From the NCBI GenBank assembly GCA_012719125.1, contig JAAYAY010000345.1, positions 1 through 32,391 on the forward strand: a stretch of 32,391 nucleotides of DNA, given 5' to 3'. Origin of the DNA: Planctomycetaceae bacterium. Lineage in GTDB: Bacteria; Planctomycetota; Planctomycetia; Pirellulales; Thermoguttaceae. The position numbers and the translations under genes were made by a program. This document shows, one piece after another, positions 1 through 8,857 of the stretch. Under the pieces are notes generated by a model. The model did not search any database, was not told the origin of the DNA, and saw only the letters and a program-made list of their open reading frames with translations. How positions within the stretch are numbered: position 1 is the stretch's first letter; every line of letters starts with the position of its first letter.

Positions 1-120
1 GAACTGCACGATGAATGCAGTCCAGGATCTATCCTGAAAAACAAGAATCCTTGCCGTATCAAGGCATTTTTTGCAATATCACTTCTTCCCGCTGTTCGGT
101 ATGGTTAACGGCGTAGAGTG
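1..120. repeat. Left copy of 120-bp terminal inverted repeat
   Basis: Bases 1-120 are a perfect reverse complement of 32271-32390, compared base by base. The match stops sharply at 121/32270. The repeat carries small internal palindromes (AGGATCTATCCT; CTTGCC/GGCAAG), so it resembles a structured dispersed repeat. Both copies sit at the ends of the given sequence, so this may be one repeat node where an assembly broke in both directions rather than a true flanking element. Confidence 0.95.
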
Positions 121-1075
121 CCACCCCGTTCGGATCGCCACGGAGGTCGTCGACCTGTTGCGCGAGGAAGCCAACCGCAAGAACCTCGCCCTGTCCCTTG
201 AACTGGAAACGCCCGTCCCGATCGCGATTCAATCCGACGCCAAGCGGCTTCGGCAAATTCTGGTCAATCTCGTGGGCAATGCGATCAAGTTCACGGAAGC
301 CGGTGAAGTTCGCGTCGTGCTACGTCTCCGCCGGCGGCGTCATGAGCCGCCGCAACTGGAGTGCGACGTCATCGATACGGGGATCGGGATTAGCCAGTCG
401 CAGATGGAACGGCTGTTCCATGCGTTCTCGCAGGCCGACAACTCGTCGACGCGCCGTTTTGGCGGAACGGGGCTCGGCCTGGCAATTTCGCGCCGACTCG
501 CCCAGTTGCTCGGCGGAGACGTCACCGTTCGCAGTGAACCGGGCAAGGGGAGCCGATTCCGCGCGTCCGTGGCAACCGGTCCGATTGAGGGTATCCCGCT
601 TGCGGATCGCTCAATGGCGGTCTTGCCGGTCCATGAGTCGACGCCGACGGACGCCCAGCGCCGGCCCGAGTTGCATGCGAGCATCCTTCTGGCGGAAGAC
701 GGACCGGACAATCAGAGGTTAATCACCACGCTGCTGCAAAAGGCGGGAGCAACCGTTTCGGTGGCGTCCAACGGCGAAGCGGCCGTGGAATCGGCACTCC
801 GGTCCCGCAACCCGGGAGAAGCCTTCGACCTGATCCTGATGGACATGCAGATGCCCGTGATGGACGGTTACGAGGCAACCCGGCGGCTCCGTGACGCCGG
901 CTGGAGCGGCCCGATCATCGCTCTGACCGCCAACGCCATGGCGGGCGATCGAGAAGCGTGTCTGGCGGCCGGATGCAACGACTTTCTGACCAAGCCGATC
1001 TCGCGGCGCATCCTCGTGGAAGGAATTGCCCGACACCTGGCGGGCAGACCTCTTGAGCAAGGCCACGGCGGCTGA
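121..1075 (+). pseudogene. Hybrid sensor histidine kinase, C-terminal part (HATPase + receiver), 5'-truncated
   Basis: The frame encodes the catalytic end of a hybrid two-component kinase. Numbering the frame from a TTG at 71, an N-box lies at residues 59-75 ([17 protein letters not shown]), the G1 box DTGIGIS at 102-108, an F box around LFHAFSQAD, and the G2 box GGTGLGL at 131-137. A receiver domain follows from about 203 to 325, with acidic E209/D210, phospho-acceptor D258 in LMDMQMP, T286 and K308. The sensor region, the dimerisation helix and the phospho-accepting His are missing. The frame is closed upstream by a stop at 35-37 inside the terminal repeat, and kinase-like sequence starts exactly where the repeat ends, so no native start is present. 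The receiver reads EDGPDNQ where EDNPVNQ is usual, but its active-site residues are kept. The gene is either disrupted or cut by assembly. Confidence 0.85.
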
Positions 1076-1481
1076 GTGGCCTTGCGTGATTCCCGGAACA
1101 ATTCTCGGGGCCCTTTATCCGTCATTCCCGCGAAGCCGCCCCGGCGATCTGCGGCTCCGGTTGACCGAGTTCGCCGATCCGGGCGGCCAGGCGGTCTATT
1201 TCCGGCTTCAGGATTTTGAGGGGAGCGTTGCGGACGAGCTGCTGTCGGGCGGCGAGTAGTCCGCCAGTTGAAACGTGGCCGGTGGTGCCCAGCACCATAG
1301 AATTCGGCTAGACTGTGGAGGGGAGAGTCAAGCCGTGGCGAGCATCCTGCCGACTGAAATCGTTAGACAGCAACCGCTTAGTGCGAACCGGCAGGTTTCT
1401 TGCTTGTCCAGAGTTGGCAGAGGCTCCCTGCGAGCCTGTTCCTCGGGTCTGCCTGGTCTATCGAGTTGAAGGGTACGCCGA
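1076..1481. other. Gap between kinase remnant and ATPase gene
   Basis: Apart from the possible 58-aa minus-strand frame at 1122-1298, nothing convincing is seen here. The last bases hold the GAAGGG ribosome-binding site of the ATPase gene (1468-1473). No terminator hairpin with a T-run was found. Confidence 0.5.
1122..1298 (-). CDS. Possible small protein, 58 aa, unknown function
   Basis: A short minus-strand frame opens with ATG at 1298, four codons after an in-frame stop, and ends with TGA at 1122-1124. The product begins MVLGTTGHVSTGGLL and has an amphipathic, helix-like stretch, ILKPEIDRLAARIGEL. Codon use in the helical part resembles the surrounding genes, and the gene would be convergent with the kinase remnant. 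There is no clear Shine-Dalgarno sequence and I do not recognise the family, so it may be a chance frame or the remnant of a longer gene. Confidence 0.3.
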   Translation of the reverse strand: MVLGTTGHVSTGGLLAARQQLVRNAPLKILKPEIDRLAARIGELGQPEPQIAGAASRE

Positions 1482-2747
1482 ATGATCACCCGTCTGCACC
1501 TGAAGAATTTCAAGAACTTCCGCGACGCGACCCTGAAGTTGGGCCCGCTGACGGTTCTTGTTGGGACGAATGCGTCGGGGAAGAGCAATCTGCGGGATGC
1601 CTTTCGGTTCATCCATGGAATGTCTCGCGGGTACAACCTGCCAGAGGTTTTTGGGGAGAGATATACCGAGGGCGTGCTTCAATGGAAGGGAATTCGTGGA
1701 GGAACGCGAGAGGTCGCATATCGGGGTAGCAACTCGTTTCAAATCGAAACGACGGTTCTCGTTCCCGCCGAGGGAGCCGAACGAGGCTCTCCGAATCGGG
1801 ACCGATTCTCACATTCGGTCGCGGTTGGCATTTCGCCGGACAACGGGCCTGCTCACATCACCGAAGAGTGCCTACTCTCAAACAGGCGGCCCGAACTAGT
1901 GTACAAGTTCCGTCGAAGCAATGCTTCTTCGGAGCCGCACAGCCCCCAAGGCTTCCTTGTTCGAGTTCCCGGCGATGCGGGCAATGGCATAGAACAACTT
2001 CGGTTCCCCGACAGTCAATCGGTGCTCTGTCAGCTTGAAAGGCACGACAAGGTGCCGGATCTCGAAAAGAAAGCCTTGGCTGCCTACCGGCACCATTTGG
2101 AGTCCATGCGTTTCCTGGATCCCTCTCCGGAGGCTATGCGAAGGACTTCTTTTCCCGGGCAGGTAGTTCTGGGAGATCGCGGGGAAAATCTGTCGTCCGT
2201 CATCCATGCGATTTGCGAAGACCGAGAGAAGAGACATGCCTTGGCCGAATGGATCAACGAACTGACGCCCCAGGATGTCGTCGACTTCGATTTTGTGCCC
2301 GACCAGACAGGAAAGATCCTCCTCTCTCTGGTCGAGTCCAATGGCCAGAGAACATCCGCCTACAGCGCTTCGGACGGCACGCTCCGCTTCCTGGCCTTGA
2401 TTGCGGCCATCCTCGGCCCCGATGCGGCTGGTTTCTATTTCCTCGAAGAACTGGACAACGGAATCCATCCCACCCGGCTCTACCTGCTGCTGCAGTTGAT
2501 CGAACAATACGCCAAGCAAGGAAAGGTTCAAGTCGTCGCCACAACCCATTCGCCACAAATGCTGGCCATGCTCAGCGAAGAGGCTCGGGAACATGCTTCC
2601 CTCGTGTACCGACTCGGAACTGAACCTGAGGGTCGCATCTGCCGCATCATGGACATTCCGAAGACGAGAGAGGTCTTGGAAGAACACAATTTGGCGCGGC
2701 TCGGTAATCTCGAGAAGCGACTATCCGATTGGCTTGCACGGAATTGA
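1482..2747 (+). CDS. OLD/SMC-like AAA family ATPase (AAA_21 type)
   Basis: The 421-aa protein is a P-loop ATPase of the ABC/SMC-like group that also holds OLD and COG4637-type proteins. It begins with the typical MITRLHLKNFKNFRD segment. A Walker A motif GTNASGKS is at 28-35, an ABC-signature-like SDGTLRF at 297-303, a Walker B region FYFLEELDNG around 318-326, and the H-loop/switch segment TTHS at 354-357. The length is normal for a single-domain member, and no TOPRIM nuclease domain is attached. ATG at 1482 is supported by GAAGGG eight bases upstream. Family members act in defence or DNA transactions and often have a partner gene downstream (for example DUF4276 or a nuclease). None is present here: the next gene is convergent and its stop lies 17 bases away. 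The ATPase call is firm; the role is unknown. Confidence 0.9.
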   Translation: MITRLHLKNFKNFRDATLKLGPLTVLVGTNASGKSNLRDAFRFIHGMSRGYNLPEVFGERYTEGVLQWKGIRGGTREVAYRGSNSFQIETTVLVPAEGAERGSPNRDRFSHSVAVGISPDNGPAHITEECLLSNRRPELVYKFRRSNASSEPHSPQGFLVRVPGDAGNGIEQLRFPDSQSVLCQLERHDKVPDLEKKALAAYRHHLESMRFLDPSPEAMRRTSFPGQVVLGDRGENLSSVIHAICEDREKRHALAEWINELTPQDVVDFDFVPDQTGKILLSLVESNGQRTSAYSASDGTLRFLALIAAILGPDAAGFYFLEELDNGIHPTRLYLLLQLIEQYAKQGKVQVVATTHSPQMLAMLSEEAREHASLVYRLGTEPEGRICRIMDIPKTREVLEEHNLARLGNLEKRLSDWLARN

Positions 2748-2764
2748 CGCCGGCACAGTTGCAC

Positions 2765-4372
2765 CTACTCCTTCAGCGGCCCCGCAAACGGCGGCTTTTC
2801 GAACGTCATGCCGTCGCCGGTCACCCGGGGATCGCCCGTCTTTTCGAGGATGCCCATGAGCTTGCCGGAGAGTTCCTTCTTGACCCGGGCAAAGGTCGGA
2901 TCGTCGGCCAGGTTCACGAGTTGGTCGGGATCCTCGCGAACGTCGTAGAGTTCTTCCGCCGGGCGGGCACCAAACGCGTATTGGATGAACTTGTCCATGC
3001 CCTCGTCGTTGCGGTGGGTGGCGATCCAACCCTTGGTCGGACTGGCGTCCAAATCAGCGAAGGCGGCAAACGTGTCCTCCCGCAAACTTACGTAGTCGGG
3101 CATGGGATCGTCCGGCTGATTGAACCCGGGCCCGTCGCCCATTGGATACCGCTCGGGCTTGAAGTTGCGGATGTAGACGAAGTCCTTCGTGTGGATCGCC
3201 CGCTGCGGATAGGGCAAGAAACCTTCACGAGCCGCGGCCACGTGACGCTCACGCCCCACAATGGCAAAGGTTCGCGACGGGTCGACCAGCCCCGACTTGT
3301 CGGACTTGAGCACCGGCACCAGACTCCGCCCGGTCATCACCTCGGGGGGCTTGATTCCAGCAGCTTCGAGGTAAGTGGGCGCCAGATCGGGGAGGGTCAC
3401 GAAATCGTCGACAACGCGTCCGGTTGGGATGTTCTTGCCCCAGCGGACGGCCAGGGCCACGTCGACCCCCAGGTTATAGAGGTTGCACTTGCCGCGAGGA
3501 AACCCGGGAATCCCGTGGTCGCCGCTGACCACAATCAGCGTGTTGTCGAGTTCTCCAATCCTCTCCAACTCCTTGAGCAGCACGCCCAGGGCCATGTCGA
3601 CCGCCTGGGCTTCACCGAGGTAGTCGGCAAAGTCCTCACGGATGATAGGCACGTCGGGCAGATAAGCGGGCATCTTACCCTTCAGACCGTCGGGATCGAT
3701 CCCCCAAAGTTCCTTGCCCGACCCCTGGATCCACTTGCGGTGCGTGTTGGTCGGCCCGAACCAATAGCAGAACGGACGGTCGCCGCGACCGGCGAGGAAA
3801 TCCTGGAAGTTGCCCAGAACCTCGCCCATGATCTGCTGCTTGGCCGCCTCGTGATCGTCGGCCTTGCTCACGAACTGGGAGAACTGGTTCATGTGCCCGC
3901 CGCGCTGCACATAGGCAAACTCTTTCCCTCCGTAGGGGGCGTTAGCCGGGGTCCCCGGCGACCAGACCTTATAGGTATGGCCGATATGGTAACCGGCGTC
4001 CTTCAAAATGAGTGGATACGAAGGAATCGAGGCGTCCCAGACGGCTCCTTGCAGAATCGCACCGAGGCCCGTTCGCCAGAAGTACTGCCCCGACAGCAGC
4101 GAACTGCGGCAAGGCGTGCACGAGGGTGCATTCACAAAGGCGTTGGTGAACAGCACCCCCTCGCGAGCCACGCGATCGAAGTTGGGCGTGCTGATCACGT
4201 CGCTCGGCCCGTCCGGCTCCAGCTTCGCATAGGCGCTGGCATAACGTCCCCAGTCGTCGGCGAAGGCGAAGAGGATGTTCGGACGCTTGTCCGCTTCTGC
4301 CCCGACCGTGTTCTGTATCGGCAAAATGGGAGAAAGTGAAATCAGGAATGCTGTGGCCCACAAGATGCGCAT
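2765..4372 (-). CDS. Secreted sulfatase, heparan N-sulfatase-like
   Basis: The 535-aa protein is a type I sulfatase that removes sulfate groups from a sulfated substrate, probably a glycan, outside the cytoplasm. A signal peptide covers about residues 1-25. The maturation motif CTPCR is at 85-89, in which Cys85 would be oxidised to formylglycine by a separate formylglycine-generating enzyme. Metal ligands are visible at D39/D40 in FADDWG and at D285/H286 in SGDHG, and H211 in THRKW is a likely active-site residue. The C-terminal [18 protein letters not shown] segment is typical of the sulfatase C-terminal subdomain. ATG at 4372 is preceded by AGGAG with an 8-base spacer. The gene is monocistronic as far as visible. 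The exact substrate cannot be read from the sequence; the N-sulfoglucosamine sulfohydrolase likeness is my impression of the motif pattern. Confidence 0.92.
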   Translation of the reverse strand: MRILWATAFLISLSPILPIQNTVGAEADKRPNILFAFADDWGRYASAYAKLEPDGPSDVISTPNFDRVAREGVLFTNAFVNAPSCTPCRSSLLSGQYFWRTGLGAILQGAVWDASIPSYPLILKDAGYHIGHTYKVWSPGTPANAPYGGKEFAYVQRGGHMNQFSQFVSKADDHEAAKQQIMGEVLGNFQDFLAGRGDRPFCYWFGPTNTHRKWIQGSGKELWGIDPDGLKGKMPAYLPDVPIIREDFADYLGEAQAVDMALGVLLKELERIGELDNTLIVVSGDHGIPGFPRGKCNLYNLGVDVALAVRWGKNIPTGRVVDDFVTLPDLAPTYLEAAGIKPPEVMTGRSLVPVLKSDKSGLVDPSRTFAIVGRERHVAAAREGFLPYPQRAIHTKDFVYIRNFKPERYPMGDGPGFNQPDDPMPDYVSLREDTFAAFADLDASPTKGWIATHRNDEGMDKFIQYAFGARPAEELYDVREDPDQLVNLADDPTFARVKKELSGKLMGILEKTGDPRVTGDGMTFEKPPFAGPLKE

Positions 4373-4435
4373 ACTGGTTTCTCCTGTTTAGTGAGCTGAT
4401 CGTCTCGTGTCGTCACTCAATCGCTGTGTTTGTCT

Positions 4436-4520
4436 GCCGTCGCACTGTCTTATTTTGAGCCTTTGATGTTCGGATTTCGGGTTTGTCTCGGATTTCGTGC
4501 TTCGCATTTCGGATTTCAAA
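4436..4520. repeat. ATTTCG-type degenerate short repeats
   Basis: Between the sulfatase and purB several near-identical short units occur in a row (GGATTTCG, GGTTTGTCTCGGATTTCG, GCATTTCGGATTTC). Similar runs appear at 17735-17770 beside exbD. This is low-complexity, slippage-type sequence. It overlaps the last few bases of purB, which ends at 4516. No gene function is assigned. Confidence 0.6.
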
Positions 4521-5946
4521 GCTGCACGTCCGCCGACGTTGCCAAGGCCTCCGGATACCGCTCTCGTATGGGGGCCACAACTTCAGCCAGAAACTCGTCG
4601 ACCTGCTGCGGAGCCCGGCCGACGTACTTTGCCGGATCGGTTGCCGCCCGGATGTCGACGGCGGCAAACATCGGATCGGCGGCCAGGCGTTCCAGCAGAT
4701 CGTTGGGGCGTCCTTCGTTCTTCACGGCGGCCCCGGCCGCCTGGCTGTGCTTGCGAATCCGCTCGTGCAATTCCTGCCGGTCTCCGCCCGCCTCGACCGC
4801 GGCCATCATGACGTTTTCCGAGGCCATGAAGGGCAGTTCGGCAAGCAGGTTGTTCTCGATCACCTTGGGATAGACGACCAACCCGCTGGTCACATTCTGG
4901 CAGAGGATCAACACGGCGTCGACGGCCAGGAAAGACTGGGGAAGCATGAGCCGGCGGACGGCGCTGTCGTCGAGCGTGCGTTCCATCCACTGGGTGGCTA
5001 CCGTGGCCGACGCGATGGTTTCCTGCCCCATGACATAGCGGGCCAGCGAACAGATCCTTTCGCACCGCATGGGATTGCGTTTGTAGGGCATGGCCGACGA
5101 ACCGATCTGGGACGTCTCGAACGGTTCCTCCATTTCCTTCTTGTGGGCCAAGAGACGCAGGTCGGTGGCCGTTTTATGGGCACTCTGCGCGATTCCCGAA
5201 AGAACGCCGATCACCTGCGAATCGATCTTCCTCGTATAGGTCTGCCCCGTCACCGCATAGGCGGCCTCGAAACCGATCTTCTCGCAAACGAGTCTTTCGA
5301 GCCTGCGCACCTTGTCGTGGTCGCCGCCAAACAGTTCCAGAAAGCTCGCCTGGGTGCCGGTGGTCCCTTTGGGGCCGCGGGCCTTGAGCGAGTCGAGGCG
5401 ATGCTCCAGTTCGGCCAGGTCGAGGACGAAGTCGTAGGCCCACAGACAGGCCCGTTTTCCCACGGTCGTGGGCTGGGCCGGCTGCATGTGAGTGAAACCC
5501 AGGCAAGGCAGATCGCGATACTCGGCCGCAAAACGCCCGAGCCGGTCGATCACCGCCACCAGTCGCTTGCGAACCAGCTTGAAGGCGTCGCGGAACAGGA
5601 GCAGGTCGGTGTTGTCCGTGACGTAGCAACTCGTCGCACCGAGGTGAATGATCCCGCCCGCCTCCGGGCATGCGTCGCGGTACGTGTGTACGTGGGCCAT
5701 CACGTCGTGCCGGAGGATCTTCTCATGCCGGGCGGCTGCCTCGAAATCGATATCGTCGACATGCGCCTTGAGTTGGGCGATCTGCTCGGGCGTGATCTTC
5801 AGACCCAGTTCCGCCTCCGCTTCCGCCAGGGCTACCCACAACCGGCGCCAAGTGCTGAACTTCCGCTGCGCACTGAAGACCTCGCTCATCTCCCGCGAAG
5901 CGTACCGCGTAATCAAAGGATTTTCATATTGATCGTGATCAGACAT
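4516..5946 (-). CDS. purB: Adenylosuccinate lyase
   Basis: The 476-aa enzyme cleaves SAICAR to AICAR in purine synthesis and adenylosuccinate to AMP, releasing fumarate each time. It belongs to the fumarase/aspartase superfamily and acts as a cytosolic tetramer. The superfamily signature [14 protein letters not shown] is at 283-296 on the flexible catalytic loop. HDVMAH at 80-85 and [10 protein letters not shown] at 152-161, with the conserved His153, form the other active-site segments. The length and the long C-terminal helical region fit the eukaryote-like PurB subtype. The ATG at 5946 has GAGGTG about ten bases upstream. An upstream minus-strand TPR gene ends 88 bases before this start. 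No other pur genes are in the window, so it is not in a purine operon here. Confidence 0.96.
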   Translation of the reverse strand: MSDHDQYENPLITRYASREMSEVFSAQRKFSTWRRLWVALAEAEAELGLKITPEQIAQLKAHVDDIDFEAAARHEKILRHDVMAHVHTYRDACPEAGGIIHLGATSCYVTDNTDLLLFRDAFKLVRKRLVAVIDRLGRFAAEYRDLPCLGFTHMQPAQPTTVGKRACLWAYDFVLDLAELEHRLDSLKARGPKGTTGTQASFLELFGGDHDKVRRLERLVCEKIGFEAAYAVTGQTYTRKIDSQVIGVLSGIAQSAHKTATDLRLLAHKKEMEEPFETSQIGSSAMPYKRNPMRCERICSLARYVMGQETIASATVATQWMERTLDDSAVRRLMLPQSFLAVDAVLILCQNVTSGLVVYPKVIENNLLAELPFMASENVMMAAVEAGGDRQELHERIRKHSQAAGAAVKNEGRPNDLLERLAADPMFAAVDIRAATDPAKYVGRAPQQVDEFLAEVVAPIRERYPEALATSADVQL

Positions 5947-6034
5947 AGAACAAACACACCTCTATCAGAAGAACCCAGTGATCGCAAGCCTCATCATTCC
6001 ACCATTCCACCATTCTCCGGCCAGCCTCCCACCC

Positions 6035-6781
6035 TCACCTCGCCACGTGCTGCTTCGCCGTCTGGATCCACTTCCGCTGGGCCTTGCGATAGTAGCGCGG
6101 CGAACGGCGTGCACTCAGGAGGATCCGCTGAAACACATCGCGGGCCTTGTCGGCCTGGCCCACTTTGACGAGCAGGAGCCCGTACCGGCAACGGGCCTCT
6201 TCACCGGGGTACTGGTTGGCCAGCGACTCGTATTCACCCAGGGCCTCCCCGTTGCGATCGAGTGCCTCGTAAACCTGCGCGAGCAACAGCCGGCGCTCCA
6301 TGGGGCGAAAGTTGCCGTCCACGCCCGAAAGCCGCTCCAGCGTGGCCAACGCATCGCCGTGCGTCCGATTGAGGAACTGGGCCTCCGCCATCGCCAGAAG
6401 CACGGGCGGATCGTCCTTGTAGATCCCCTTCAGACAGCTTCGAAACATCTCGATCGCCTCATCGAACCGCCGGGCTTCGACGTACGCCTTGGCCAGGAGC
6501 TGACGGTTCTTGACCGTATCGGAGATCTCCAGTTCCTCTTCCAGCTTGCGAACGTGGCGACCCGGATTGACCGCGGTGGCCAGACCCGACCCGAGTTGCG
6601 AAACCGTACGATTCCGCTGCAAGTCAGGCAGGATCTCCACAAAGAAGTAAATTGCCGGCCCGATTCCGCCATACAGCAACCAGATGATGAATACCCAATA
6701 GACCGGCCGCCCCGTCTTCAGCACGTGGATCGTACAGACGACATTGAGGATCAGTGGGAGAAATCCAAGAATCCAATGCAT
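6035..6781 (-). CDS. Membrane-anchored TPR protein (PLDc_N-like N-terminus)
   Basis: The 248-aa protein starts MHWILGFLPLILNVVC and has two hydrophobic helices (about 2-19 and 27-48) separated by a short loop. The second ends in YFFVEILPDLQ, which resembles the short PLDc_N type of two-helix domain. The remaining residues (about 65-240) form TPR-like helical pairs, for example KAYVEARRFDEAIEMFRSCL and LAQVYEALDRNGEALGEYESL. I chose ATG 6781 over the longer frame starting at 6901 because GGAAG lies six bases upstream and the extra 40 residues are Arg/His-rich and not protein-like. It probably acts as a membrane-tethered scaffold. It lies upstream of purB on the same strand. The function is unknown. 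Confidence 0.8.
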   Translation of the reverse strand: MHWILGFLPLILNVVCTIHVLKTGRPVYWVFIIWLLYGGIGPAIYFFVEILPDLQRNRTVSQLGSGLATAVNPGRHVRKLEEELEISDTVKNRQLLAKAYVEARRFDEAIEMFRSCLKGIYKDDPPVLLAMAEAQFLNRTHGDALATLERLSGVDGNFRPMERRLLLAQVYEALDRNGEALGEYESLANQYPGEEARCRYGLLLVKVGQADKARDVFQRILLSARRSPRYYRKAQRKWIQTAKQHVAR

Positions 6782-6951
6782 CCGGAACTTCCGATGGTCG
6801 CAATCTGGCCTCTCGCAACGATGCCGCACCGGCGCGGCGATCAGCCCCCATTCTAGAGCAGGCGGATGCCGGGCGAAAGTATGCCGCGGGGCCCTCGGCA
6901 ACCCTCAGAAGTGTGACTCAGCCCACCATTTTCAGATCGGGCCGTGCCGCG

Positions 6952-8346
6952 TCACATATTGGTCACATCGTCGACTCGGTCGGACATCAGGCGGTCCATG
7001 GCGGCGGCCAGTTCCGCGTTGTGCCCGGAGTCTTCTGCGTAGATCCGACATAGACGGTAACTCAGGGGAATCTGCCGAAACAGTTCTCGATCGTCGAGTC
7101 GGCGGATTCGTTGCGTGACCGAGTCGTAAAGAAAATTCTGCCCCGCCGCAGGGGCGTGGGCCCCGGGGCGATGAACGTGCCGCGCCGGATCAAAACGCAG
7201 CGGCAGACCGCGAAGCTCGGCGGGAAGCTGCCCGCGTATGGCCGCCTCGAAGAGATGGTGATCGCTGAAGATGCTGGCCTGCTCCGACTGCCCCGGCTGG
7301 AAGAAGATCGTCCGTTCGCAGGCCATCTTCCAGCGAACGTTTCGCCCCAGAAAGCGGGTCCAGCCCTCGCCCAGTTCCTGAATGGTCGGGTCCGTACTGT
7401 TCTGCCACGAGGCCACGCGAACCAGCAGCGACCACTCGGTCAGATGGAGGTAGTCGTCCAGGTGCTCCAGCGGGTTTCCTGGAAACAGAAACGGCTTGCT
7501 TTCCGCAAACAGATCCTGCAAGGTCAGGTCGATGGCGCGAACCGTGCGGTGGAAGTAGATGGCGCGGAAGAGATCGGCTCGCACGGCAATGAACCGCACC
7601 AGCGCGGCAAGGCCCCGTTCGTGAATCGTCAGGCCTTTTTCCGTAAACGACGTGTAGTAGAGAATGCGTGCCAGGTCGAAGGCTCGCGTACTGTAGCCCG
7701 ACATGTAAGCGTCGCGAAGCACGAAGTCCATGTTGTCGACCGTATAGAGACCGCAGAACAGCGATTGCAGGAAACACAACCATTGAGGCTGCTGGGCGGT
7801 CGCCCCCGTGGGACGCGTGATCAGAAAGCAGATCTGCTCCGGATCGAGCCGCTCGTGGTCGTCCATGCGGCTGTTCGGATTCCGCCGGACTCCGACCAGC
7901 AGGTCGGCCAGACGCCGGCGGATGATCTCGCTCCCCAACGTTTCGTGGGTCAGCCCGTAGTCCGCCAGAAAATGCTGGTCGAAGAAATGTCCAAACGGGC
8001 CGTGTCCGACGTCGTGGAGCAAGGCGGCCATCCGCATGAGGGTCTCGACATAGCCGAGGCTGGGAACGTCGTCGCACACGCGGTGCAGACTGGGATACAG
8101 TTTCTGCGCCGCCCGACTCGCCAAATGCATGGCCCCCAAAACATGCTGAAACCGCGTGTGTTCGGCCGCCGGAAAGACCCACCACGCCGTTTGAAGCTGG
8201 TGAATCTGGCGAAGACGCTGAATCCACGGATGATCGATCATCTGTCGCTCGGCCACTTCGCCTTTTGCCACCGTTTCGGGAGACGTAAACGGAATATAGC
8301 CGTGGACGGGGTCGTTACTCAGGCTCTCGAGTTCAAATTCGCTCAT
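6952..8346 (-). CDS. HD-domain phosphohydrolase (dGTPase-like, COG1078 type)
   Basis: The 464-aa protein is a metal-dependent HD superfamily hydrolase related to dNTP triphosphohydrolases and SAMHD1-like enzymes. The metal-binding set is visible: H68 in RFQHVLGAMH, H111-D112 in LLHDVGHGPFGH, and the distal Asp in VDNMDFVLRDA around 204-207. The N-terminus, with its SLSNDPVHGYIPF stretch, matches the usual opening of COG1078 proteins. The substrate (a dNTP or another phosphorylated nucleotide) cannot be read from the sequence. The ATG at 8346 lacks an obvious Shine-Dalgarno sequence. The gene ends 170 bases before the TPR gene starts, so co-transcription is possible but not shown. Confidence 0.9.
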   Translation of the reverse strand: MSEFELESLSNDPVHGYIPFTSPETVAKGEVAERQMIDHPWIQRLRQIHQLQTAWWVFPAAEHTRFQHVLGAMHLASRAAQKLYPSLHRVCDDVPSLGYVETLMRMAALLHDVGHGPFGHFFDQHFLADYGLTHETLGSEIIRRRLADLLVGVRRNPNSRMDDHERLDPEQICFLITRPTGATAQQPQWLCFLQSLFCGLYTVDNMDFVLRDAYMSGYSTRAFDLARILYYTSFTEKGLTIHERGLAALVRFIAVRADLFRAIYFHRTVRAIDLTLQDLFAESKPFLFPGNPLEHLDDYLHLTEWSLLVRVASWQNSTDPTIQELGEGWTRFLGRNVRWKMACERTIFFQPGQSEQASIFSDHHLFEAAIRGQLPAELRGLPLRFDPARHVHRPGAHAPAAGQNFLYDSVTQRIRRLDDRELFRQIPLSYRLCRIYAEDSGHNAELAAAMDRLMSDRVDDVTNM

Positions 8347-8857
8347 GGGATTCGTTCTGTCGACGCTCGACCTGGGGGGGAATAGGGCTTGGACCTGAAG
8401 ACAGATGCACCATCGTCGCTCGATTAGCTGAGATTATGGTGGGCTCGACGGAAATCGTCCAGGAACCCAGTGTCTTCCGCCGAATATGCGGTTTCCGTTG
8501 AAGTCGCCTGCGCCAGGTGACGAACACAATGGGAATGCGTCGGGAGTGCCGTTTTTGTTGACCGATCTTGCGAGAATTGGCTATTCCGGCTAACCTCACA
8601 CAAGAAATCGTCCCCGAGTCCGGATGGTAGGACCGGTCGGAATCCCTGTGCGCCCCCCCAGACAGATGGGGAGATGTCAAACCTCGGAACCGCACAGTAT
8701 TCCCAACCTCGAACATTGCCCGATCTTCACATAGAGTCGCGACCAACGGGAGTCGGCCGGTCGCAGTTGAGCGACTGCTCGAATTGGCCGGCGACCCTGC
8801 GATGCAAGAATATCTCGAAAGCTGACGTCCAACTTTTCGGCAACTAGGAGGCTTATT
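8347..8857. other. Gene-free divergent intergenic region
   Basis: This region separates the minus-strand HD gene from a plus-strand secreted-protein gene, so it should hold promoters in both directions. On the plus strand a weak sigma70-like pair is seen: TTGACC at 8558-8563 and TATTCC at 8582-8587, with an 18-base spacer. A minus-strand open frame crosses most of it, but its product is compositionally unlike a protein. AGGAGG at 8846-8851 is the ribosome-binding site of the next gene. Confidence 0.45.

Noticed and set aside
2729-4339. 536-codon open frame on the plus strand
   Set aside because: Antisense to the sulfatase gene, which has a signal peptide, CxPxR motif and ribosome-binding site. 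The open antisense frame is a codon-bias shadow.
4483-6168. 561-codon plus-strand frame
   Set aside because: Lies antisense over purB, whose catalytic signature is clear.
7111-8385. 424-codon plus-strand frame
   Set aside because: Antisense to the HD-domain gene; product rich in Arg/Gln/Val with no motif.
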